A stretch of DNA of 5,882 bases from Planctomycetota bacterium (lineage in GTDB: Bacteria; Planctomycetota; Planctomycetia; Pirellulales; Thermoguttaceae). Both the position numbers and the translations under genes were made by a program. Positions 1 through 4,579 of this stretch are shown here, in pieces. Under the pieces are notes generated by a model, which saw only the letters and a list, made by a program, of their open reading frames with translations, had not been told where the DNA came from and ran no database searches. Each line of letters opens with the position of its first letter. Position 1 is the first letter of the stretch. Where the stretch lies: positions 1 through 5,882 of the forward strand of contig DQVB01000670.1 of NCBI GenBank assembly GCA_015661985.1. The letters run 5' to 3'.

Positions 1-478
1 CCGGGGCCGACTCCGCCACCGTCGAAGCCGACTTGGCCGATGATGGTGGGTCATCGGCCCGCACCAGTGGCGACCTGTTCATGTTCCTCACCGGCCCGGT
101 GTGGCCACTGGCGCGGGCCTCGACCCACCCTACCGCTCGGCGGCCTGCCACCGTGTCGTCGCCCGCCACGAGCACGGGGCCACCCCCGCTGTGATCCTCG
201 GCCAAGGCTACGACAAAGGATGCCAGGATCGTGGCTGGCGGCCAGAAGGACCAAGGGGCTCGGCTGAACACCCGGTGGTAGCTGGCCGGGGGGCCGGGCG
301 CCGCCCGCCCCACGGTGTCCAGGATCGCCGTGACCGTACGCCGCCCCTTGGCCAGGATAGCCCCGACCAGCAGCACCAGAGCGCGTCGAAAGGTCGGCGC
401 GGTAAAAGCAACACAGAAGGCCGTCAACAATGCCTCAGCGGCGGTTGGCAACGGAAACAGAAATAGACTCCCAGACAC
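1..478 (-). CDS. Transposase, DDE superfamily (DDE_5 / IS701-like), N-terminal part, possibly decayed
   Basis: This is the first 159 codons of a minus-strand frame that stays open to the left window edge. It would encode a cut-and-paste transposase acting on the ends of its own insertion sequence. The frame starts at a GTG (476-478) just downstream of an in-frame TGA (497-499); a TTG at codon 10 is the alternative. Visible hallmarks are an N-terminal LPTAAEALLTAF segment (residues 10-21), VGAILAKGRRTVT (38-50), SYHRVFSRAPWSFWP (66-80) and AGDDTV (105-110). In this family the first Asp pair of AGDDTV belongs to the DDE catalytic core. From about residue 111 the match to the remembered family pattern (VYGK, then HRDPVRSS, then YRWGHKWV) weakens: I see only HTGPVRN at 126-132, followed by a Ser/Ala-rich stretch. 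The copy may therefore be degenerate or recombined, or belong to a divergent subgroup. The remaining catalytic residues would lie outside the window. The family call rests on motif recognition, without a search. Confidence 0.62.
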   Translation of the reverse strand, partial: MSGSLFLFPLPTAAEALLTAFCVAFTAPTFRRALVLLVGAILAKGRRTVTAILDTVGRAAPGPPASYHRVFSRAPWSFWPPATILASFVVALAEDHSGGGPVLVAGDDTVAGRRAVGWVEARASGHTGPVRNMNRSPLVRADDPPSSAKSASTVAESAP

Positions 479-498
479 AACAGTATCCCCGTTGTGTC
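474..498. repeat. Inverted repeat overlapping the transposase start codon
   Basis: GACACAAC at 474-481 is the exact reverse complement of GTTGTGTC at 491-498, giving an 8-bp stem with a 9-base loop. The left arm contains the GTG start of the transposase (476-478), so a hairpin in the mRNA would hide that start. It may damp translation of the transposase, or may simply be part of the insertion-sequence end. The dyad is seen directly; its role is inferred. Confidence 0.5.
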
Positions 499-696
499 AC
501 CCGGGCGGAGTCTACCGCTGTTGTGCCACCCCAGGCCCCGACAGAAACCACCCCGAGACCCCACAAAATCGGCAAAAGTCGAGTTGAGGTGGTGTCACGG
601 GACGCGCCCGCCTTCGGGTTACCACTGAACGGCCGGGGGCGTTCGGCGAATGGGGTCATGGGCGGATCGGCTTGATCTATGGCTTGGGGGTTGTTT
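479..696. other. Non-coding stretch between the transposase and the conserved hypothetical gene
   Basis: This 218-base stretch shows no convincing coding frame. Its left part (to about 531) holds the repeats described separately and probably contains the outer boundary of the insertion sequence. Farther right is a weak dyad, GAACG (627-631) and CGTTC (640-644), with no T-run. It could help end transcription of the gene at 697-1509, which reads into this region, but it is too weak to call a terminator. Confidence 0.4.
491..531. repeat. Pair of 12-base direct repeats upstream of the transposase (possible insertion-sequence end)
   Basis: GTTGTGTCACCC (491-502) and GTTGTGCCACCC (520-531) differ at one base and are offset by 29 bases. 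Part of the motif recurs inverted at 474-481. Short repeats just outside a transposase gene are often transposase-binding sites within the terminal region of the element. The opposite end of the element is not in the window, so a terminal inverted repeat or target duplication cannot be shown. Confidence 0.35.
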
Positions 697-1509
697 TCAG
701 GCGGTCTCTTCTCTCTTGTAGAATCGCGCCAAGTTGATCCCACCCCGCAGTTCCTCTTCGAGCAATTTGACGCGTGTTTCGAGCCGTTCCACTCGGCGCA
801 CCAACAGCGGGAAGAGCTGCTCGGGGGAGCGGCCCCGCTTTGGGCGCGGGACGCTGGGATACCCCAGGTGGCGTGAGAGGGCCGAGAAGAGATACAGCGG
901 GTCTTTGCGGCGATTGGCCAAGGCGATCTTCCCTTCCTTTTCGCCGAACAGGATGGGCTTTTCCGCCTTGCCGCGCACCTTCCGGTAGTGCTCGCTGCGC
1001 ACGTAGATCATGTCGGCGAAGTCGACGATGCCCACCTGTCGGCGCACCGTGAGGATCCATTCGCGCCAATCCTCATCGTACATCGGGTCGGCCGCTACGG
1101 CGGCCAAGCCGTAGTCGTAGCTCAGGCGGTTGCGGCAGATCGCTTCGAACTGATAGAGGAACAGGCCCTGGCGGCTGCAGCCCGAGGCCCGGTACTCGGC
1201 CTCGCGCTGGAGGATCTCCAGGGCGATGCGGAAGTCGAATCGTCCCTCTTCTTTCTCGGCCTCTCGCACCAGATACGTCTGGAACGGCGCGAAATAATGG
1301 CTCAATTGGGCCATGGCGCTGGCGAAGCCGCCTGTGAGCTTCAATTCGCTGGCCATGAAGTCCACGGCCATGGGCAACTTGGTCGTGGAGAGGATCTCCT
1401 GGCGCACGGCCACCAGCAGGTCCTGGGTGGACATGTTCTGCTGCATCCGCTCGCGGAGGGTCCGGAACAGATACGCCTGCTCGATGTATTCGTCGCGTTC
1501 CAGGATCAT
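697..1509 (-). CDS. Conserved planctomycete protein of unknown function with C-terminal coiled coil
   Basis: This gene encodes a 270-residue soluble protein with no signal peptide or membrane segment. I recognise it as a family that recurs in planctomycete genomes but has no assigned function. The body is mostly helical and charged. Distinctive stretches are TTKLPMAVDFM (42-52), LSHYFAPFQTYLVREAE (69-85), FRIALEILQREAEYR (93-107), ADPMYDEDWREWI (140-152) and FGEKEGKIALANRRKDPLYLF (188-208), the last reminiscent of a conserved core. Residues about 232-255 (LFPLLVRRVERLETRVKLLEEE) are heptad-like and probably form a short coiled coil, which suggests oligomerisation or a partner protein. I chose the ATG at 1507-1509. 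A TTG ten codons upstream (1537-1539) would add a Lys/Arg-rich piece with no support. A weak AGGCG lies five bases before the ATG. The gene stands alone, divergent from rsmG, and reads toward the transposase. The reading frame appears intact. I do not infer a molecular function. Confidence 0.85.
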   Translation of the reverse strand: MILERDEYIEQAYLFRTLRERMQQNMSTQDLLVAVRQEILSTTKLPMAVDFMASELKLTGGFASAMAQLSHYFAPFQTYLVREAEKEEGRFDFRIALEILQREAEYRASGCSRQGLFLYQFEAICRNRLSYDYGLAAVAADPMYDEDWREWILTVRRQVGIVDFADMIYVRSEHYRKVRGKAEKPILFGEKEGKIALANRRKDPLYLFSALSRHLGYPSVPRPKRGRSPEQLFPLLVRRVERLETRVKLLEEELRGGINLARFYKREETA

Positions 1510-1770
1510 CGGTCGCCTATCACATTTCGAGGCTGGCAAGCCGGAGGGCCCGTGGCCGCCCGGGTTGCCGGCCGAGGCCGCTTGACGCGCACGCCCGCGG
1601 CGGCTCCAATGAGTTCAATGGACGAGTTCCTCGCGGGGAAGGGACGTGGGGAAGGCGGGCGGCGAACCACGGTCTCCGTACCATGGTTCCTATGCTAGGG
1701 CCCCCGGGGGGAAATTGCAATCCGGTAGCGTGGCTCCTCAGCGACGGTTGACTGACCCGATCGACCCACC
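1510..1770. other. Divergent intergenic region between the conserved hypothetical gene and rsmG
   Basis: These 261 bases must hold the promoters of both flanking genes, because the genes point away from each other. I see no convincing promoter. TATGCT at 1691-1696 resembles a -10 box for rsmG, but the sequence 17 bases upstream (CACGGT) is not a -35 box. A GC run, GGGCCCCCGGGGGG at 1698-1711, sits just after it. No small gene or RNA is apparent. Confidence 0.35.
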
Positions 1771-2463
1771 GTGTGCCACCCTCCCGACAACCTGAACGAC
1801 GCGCTGGCCGAACAGGGTATCCGGCTGCGGGAGGATCAGGTCCACCAGCTGGATCGGTATTGTCGGCTCCTGTGGGACTGGAACACCCGCGTCAATCTGA
1901 CCCGCCACACGGACTACCGGCGATTCGTCACCCGGGACGTGGTCGATACGCTGGTCTTTGCCGACCATCTGGAGCCTGGCGAACGGATTCTGGACGTGGG
2001 TACAGGCGGGGGGGTGCCGGGTGTGGTGCTGGCCATCATCCGCCCGGATCTGGACATTTCCCTGAGCGAATCGGTGGGCAAGCGGGCTCGAGCCGTGGCC
2101 GACATTGTGCGCCAGCTGGGTCTGAGGGCGCCGGTTCACGAGGCTCGGGCCGAGTCGCTTTTGCAGCGGCTGGAGTTCAACACCCTGGTGGCTCGAGCCG
2201 TGGCCCGGCTGCCCCGCCTGCTCCGCTGGCTCCGCCCACATTGGGATCGTTTCGATCGGTTGCTCTTGCTCAAAGGCCCCGCGTGGGTGAAAGAACGAGG
2301 CGAGGCCCGCCATCACGGGCTTTTGCGCCACCTGGCCCTGCGGCGGCTGGCCTCCTATCCCATGCCGGGCGACGGCGGCCAGAGCGTGCTGTTGCAGATC
2401 TGCCCTAAAGAGCGGATGCTGGACGACAAACGGTGCCGCATGCGACAGTGGCCGGCCCGATGA
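1771..2463 (+). CDS. rsmG: 16S rRNA (guanine(527)-N7)-methyltransferase RsmG (GidB)
   Basis: RsmG transfers a methyl group from S-adenosylmethionine to N7 of G527 in the 530 loop of 16S rRNA. Loss of this modification is known to give low-level streptomycin resistance. The product is 230 residues, slightly longer than the roughly 207-residue E. coli protein. WDWNTRVNLT (35-44) matches the family's WN-x-NLT signature. LDVGTGGGVPGVVLAI (74-89) is the glycine-rich SAM-binding loop, and IRPDLDISLSESVGKRARAV (90-109) is the following strand and GKR motif. ARAVARL (141-147) corresponds to the conserved RA segment, and LLLLKGP (164-170) to the LKG motif with Lys168. The start is GTG at 1771; no in-frame ATG lies nearby and no Shine-Dalgarno is visible. 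The C-terminus after about residue 212 (KERMLDDKRCRMRQWPAR) is basic and less conserved. In many bacteria rsmG sits near gidA and parAB, but here it is a single gene convergent with a GTPase gene. Confidence 0.93.
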   Translation: MCHPPDNLNDALAEQGIRLREDQVHQLDRYCRLLWDWNTRVNLTRHTDYRRFVTRDVVDTLVFADHLEPGERILDVGTGGGVPGVVLAIIRPDLDISLSESVGKRARAVADIVRQLGLRAPVHEARAESLLQRLEFNTLVARAVARLPRLLRWLRPHWDRFDRLLLLKGPAWVKERGEARHHGLLRHLALRRLASYPMPGDGGQSVLLQICPKERMLDDKRCRMRQWPAR

Positions 2464-2511
2464 ACCGCTGGTCCCCTGCTGCGCCCATCGCCGCCATCGC
2501 CCCGCACCGAC

Positions 2512-2529
2512 GCTGCCGCGGCCGGCAGC
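2512..2529. terminator. Hairpin between convergent rsmG and GTPase genes
   Basis: GCTGCCG (2512-2518) pairs exactly with CGGCAGC (2523-2529) around a 4-base loop. The hairpin lies in the 73-base gap between two convergent stop codons, 49 bases after the rsmG stop and 8 bases from the GTPase stop. The position and the GC-rich stem suit a two-way transcription stop. There is no T-run on either strand, so it is not a classical intrinsic terminator, and the call stays tentative. Confidence 0.4.
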
Positions 2530-2536
2530 CCGCCCC

Positions 2537-3529
2537 CTACATGTGCAATTCGACCACGTCGCGGTCGTGAAGGACGTAGTCGCCTTTGACCACTGTCCCG
2601 TCGTGGACCGCTTCGCCCCAGACGCGGGCAAACTTCAGCCCTTTTACGTAGTCCTTGTGAACCTGGGCAGCCATGTCCAAAAGCGTACTGCCCCGCCGGA
2701 GCGTGAACGGCCGCTCCATGTCTGGCGCCTTGGCCGAGGGCAACTTGGAGTAGACGCGCACGACGTCCAAGGCCCGAAAAATGGCCTCGCGCAACGCCTC
2801 CAGGCCGATCCCCTTCTCGGCCGAAACCACGTATTCGGGAAAACCCAGCGGGCAAAGCTCGTGGAGCAGTTCCAACCGGACCTGGGCCTCCTCCACGTCG
2901 ATCTTGTTGGGCACCAGGAAGGCCTGGGTGTAGGAAAGCCCCACGTCACGCTCGTCCAAATAGGAACGGGCCGCCAACCGTGTCTTCGTCGTATTGAGCC
3001 GATCGATCACCTCCTGGCATTGCTCGATCCCTTCGTCGGCTCCCAGATCCACCACCAGCAACGCCAAGTCGGCACTGCGCATGATGCCGTGCATGAACGG
3101 TTCCATGTAGTCGGCCGTGATCGGCGGAGTATCGATCAGTTGGATCGTAACGTCCTGCCAAGGCATCATTCCAGGGACGGGCGTGCGGGTGGTGAACGGG
3201 TAGGGAGCCACCTCGGGAGTGGCGCGCGTCAGGGCCCTGAGCAGTCGGCTCTTCCCCGCGTTGGGGCCGCCCAGCAGCACGGCCGTGCCCGCCCCTTGCC
3301 GAGGGATTCGAAGGCCCCGACTCTTCCTGCCGGTCTTCTTCTCCGCCGCCAGTTCCCGCTTGGTCTTGGCGATCTTGGACTTGATCTCCGCCTGAAGATG
3401 CTCTGTCCCCTTGTGCTTGGGGATCTCTTGAAGCATCAACTGGAGGCACTTCAGCTCCTCCTCCAACGTGCCGGCCCGGCGATAAGCCTCCTCGGCCTTG
3501 AGGTACTGGGGTGTCAAGTTCGCAGGCAT
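2537..3529 (-). CDS. TGS-domain GTPase of the DRG/Obg family
   Basis: This gene encodes a 330-residue P-loop GTPase related to the DRG proteins of archaea and eukaryotes, which associate with ribosomes. The N-terminus (1-66) is a charged, probably helical domain ending in KIAKTKRELAAEKK, as in DRG proteins. The G domain follows: G1 GGPNAGKS (87-94), G2 region YPFTT (110-114), G3 position DTPP (133-136), G4 NKID (208-211) and G5 SAEKGIG (236-242). VPGMMPWQDVTIQLIDTPP (118-136) aligns with the DRG stretch that leads into DLPG. Residues about 256-330, starting VRVYSKLPSAKAPD and ending DYVLHDRDVVELHM, form a TGS domain, a small RNA- or ribosome-binding fold. The G3 motif has Pro where most relatives have Gly, which may alter hydrolysis. 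The ATG at 3527-3529 fits the start of the N-terminal domain; no Shine-Dalgarno is seen. The gene is divergent from ispF. A translation-related role is inferred, and the substrate and partners are unknown. Confidence 0.88.
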   Translation of the reverse strand: MPANLTPQYLKAEEAYRRAGTLEEELKCLQLMLQEIPKHKGTEHLQAEIKSKIAKTKRELAAEKKTGRKSRGLRIPRQGAGTAVLLGGPNAGKSRLLRALTRATPEVAPYPFTTRTPVPGMMPWQDVTIQLIDTPPITADYMEPFMHGIMRSADLALLVVDLGADEGIEQCQEVIDRLNTTKTRLAARSYLDERDVGLSYTQAFLVPNKIDVEEAQVRLELLHELCPLGFPEYVVSAEKGIGLEALREAIFRALDVVRVYSKLPSAKAPDMERPFTLRRGSTLLDMAAQVHKDYVKGLKFARVWGEAVHDGTVVKGDYVLHDRDVVELHM

Positions 3530-3731
3530 GACAGCAATAAGCCCTGTGTCACTACCACGACTGGTTGATGCCCATAAACAATGGATGGAGGCAAGGCCGC
3601 CTCTGCCCCCTCGTTCGACAAAACCACATGGCCGAAAAAAGCGCCTGCCACGGGGCCCATAGCCTCCGCCCCCTTCCCACGGCTGCCGACCATGGGTCGC
3701 CCGGACAGAACGAGTTTAATCCTCGCTCGGT

Positions 3732-3757
3732 CCGGTGGCCAGATCACCGGGGCCACC
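3732..3757. repeat. Two overlapping, mutually exclusive inverted repeats
   Basis: CCGGTG (3732-3737) can pair with CACCGG (3745-3750). Alternatively GGTGGCC (3734-3740) can pair with GGCCACC (3751-3757). Both pairings use bases 3734-3737, so only one can form at a time. The site lies about 70 bases upstream of the -35 box of the ispF promoter and could be a protein-binding dyad or an RNA element of an opposite transcript. The function is unknown. Confidence 0.35.
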
Positions 3758-3827
3758 CCACATAGTTAACCGACTCTTCCCAGCATTCCCGTTTTCGCCA
3801 GTCCGCACGGCGACTACGTCATCCGCG

Positions 3828-3856
3828 TTGTCCGTTTAACGTGCTCGGGGTATAAT
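3828..3856 (+). promoter_or_regulatory. Sigma70-type promoter for ispF (and probably cysS)
   Basis: The -10 box TATAAT (3851-3856) is a perfect consensus match. The -35 box TTGTCC (3828-3833) matches four of six positions, and the spacer is the optimal 17 bases. Transcription should start near 3863, giving a leader of about 97 bases before the ispF ATG. The AT-rich box stands out in GC-rich surroundings, which strengthens the call. Confidence 0.7.
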
Positions 3857-3959
3857 CCCCCAACCGTATGGGGCGGCCGAGGATCGCGGCATGTGTTCAA
3901 GGCGGCGACTCCGTGGCCGTGGTTTGAAGTTGTGGTTATTCCACGTGCAGCGGGAACCC

Positions 3960-4457
3960 ATGAGTGGGCAAGGGCCATCAGGACGGGTCGGAATCGGTCA
4001 CGATACACACCGGCTGAGTGCTGGTGGACCGCTCCGCTTGGGGGGTATCGACGTCCCCCATGACAAGCACACCGTGGGGCACAGCGATGGCGATGCGCTG
4101 CTGCACGCTGTGACCGATGCCTTGCTGGGCGCGGCCGGTTTAGGGGACATTGGCGAGATGTTCCCCGACACGGACCCGGCCAACCGGGACCGCGATTCGG
4201 CGGGCATGTTGCGGGCGGCTTTGGAGGAGGTCACCCGGGCCGGGTGGCGGATCGGCAACCTGGATTGTGTGGTGTTTGTGGAGCGGCCCCAGTTGGGCCC
4301 CCACAAGGAGCAGATCCGGGGCCGGGTGGCCGAGATCCTGGAGATTCAGCCCGAGCAGGTGGGCATCAAGGCCAAGACGGGCGAGCAGGTGGGGGCGATC
4401 GGCCGGGAGGAGATCATTGCAGCGCAGTGCGTTGCGCTTCTGGAGCCGCGGCGCTGA
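3960..4457 (+). CDS. ispF: 2-C-methyl-D-erythritol 2,4-cyclodiphosphate synthase (IspF)
   Basis: IspF is a cytosolic homotrimer of the MEP isoprenoid pathway. It cyclises 4-diphosphocytidyl-methylerythritol 2-phosphate to methylerythritol cyclodiphosphate with release of CMP. The 165-residue length is usual for the single-domain enzyme. RVGIGHDTHRL (9-19) supplies metal ligands Asp15 and His17; His49 in GDALLHA is the third, matching Asp8, His10 and His42 of E. coli. HSDGDALLHAVTDALLGAAG (41-60), GDIGEMFPDTDP (62-73) and VERPQLGPH (107-115) are signature stretches. IKAKTGEQVGAIGREE (136-151) aligns with the nucleotide-binding segment of E. coli (VKATTTEKLGFTGRGE), keeping Thr140 and Glu142. 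I chose the ATG at 3960. An in-frame ATG at 3891 would add 23 basic residues that the family lacks, although it also lies downstream of the promoter. There is no strong Shine-Dalgarno. The gene precedes cysS by 122 bases on the same strand and probably shares its transcript. Confidence 0.95.
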   Translation: MSGQGPSGRVGIGHDTHRLSAGGPLRLGGIDVPHDKHTVGHSDGDALLHAVTDALLGAAGLGDIGEMFPDTDPANRDRDSAGMLRAALEEVTRAGWRIGNLDCVVFVERPQLGPHKEQIRGRVAEILEIQPEQVGIKAKTGEQVGAIGREEIIAAQCVALLEPRR

Positions 4458-4549
4458 AAGGGTGACCGCTGTTCGAGGCGTCAGCCTGGGGCCTGAGGTG
4501 ACCAGCGATGGTTCCGTTGCGCATGCCCTGGGGTGGATTCCGTCGATCA

Positions 4550-4566
4550 ACCAGTCTGGTGACCAG
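4550..4566 (+). promoter_or_regulatory. Alternating ACCAG / CTGGT half-sites just before cysS
   Basis: ACCAG (4550-4554), CTGGT (4556-4560) and ACCAG (4562-4566) follow one another at 6-base steps, forming two overlapping 11-base dyads. The run ends 13 bases before the cysS ATG. The middle and right half-sites contain GGTGACC (4558-4564), which also occurs at 4461-4467 and 4497-4503 in the same intergenic gap. It could be an operator, or an RNA structure near the ribosome entry site. The pattern is seen directly, but its function is a guess. Confidence 0.3.
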
Positions 4567-4579
4567 GAACGGTCCGGCC

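Larger units (their letters stand above)
3530..3959. other. 430-base divergent intergenic region between the GTPase gene and ispF
   Basis: The region separates two divergent genes and so should hold promoters for both. Open frames here are short and of low complexity, and I see no gene or tRNA. The right half has a clear rightward promoter (3828-3856), which leaves a leader of about 97 bases before ispF. A pair of competing hairpins lies at 3732-3757, and a small dyad, GAGGC/GCCTC (3588-3592 and 3599-3603), lies upstream of the GTPase start. I could not identify a promoter for the GTPase gene. Confidence 0.5.

Noticed and set aside
40..466. Plus-strand frames at 40-267 and 101-466 as possible small genes
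   Set aside because: They are Pro/Arg-rich, have no family resemblance, and lie opposite the transposase frame.
1510..1539. Upstream TTG start for the conserved hypothetical protein
   Set aside because: It adds only MPASKCDRRP, has no ribosome-binding sequence, and the ATG at 1507-1509 gives the expected N-terminus.
988..1698. Open plus-strand frame (236 codons) opposite the conserved hypothetical gene
   Set aside because: The minus-strand frame matches a remembered conserved family. The plus frame is rich in His, Val and Gly, as expected for an antisense shadow.
1738..2631. Long open minus-strand frame (297 codons) opposite rsmG
   Set aside because: It lies antisense to a well-recognised methyltransferase gene and shows no motifs; in GC-rich DNA such mirror frames are expected.
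2543..3568. Long open plus-strand frame (341 codons) opposite the TGS GTPase
   Set aside because: The minus strand encodes a complete GTPase with G1, G4, G5 and TGS motifs. The plus frame has no recognisable domain and is a mirror artefact.
3565..3769. Small plus-strand frames in the GTPase-ispF intergenic region
   Set aside because: They lie upstream of the only recognised promoter, have no ribosome-binding sequence, and their translations are of low complexity with no family resemblance.
4458..4579. T-box-like or other amino-acid-responsive leader before cysS
   Set aside because: No T-box core or terminator/antiterminator pair can be seen, and T-boxes are not known from planctomycetes; only the short dyads remain.
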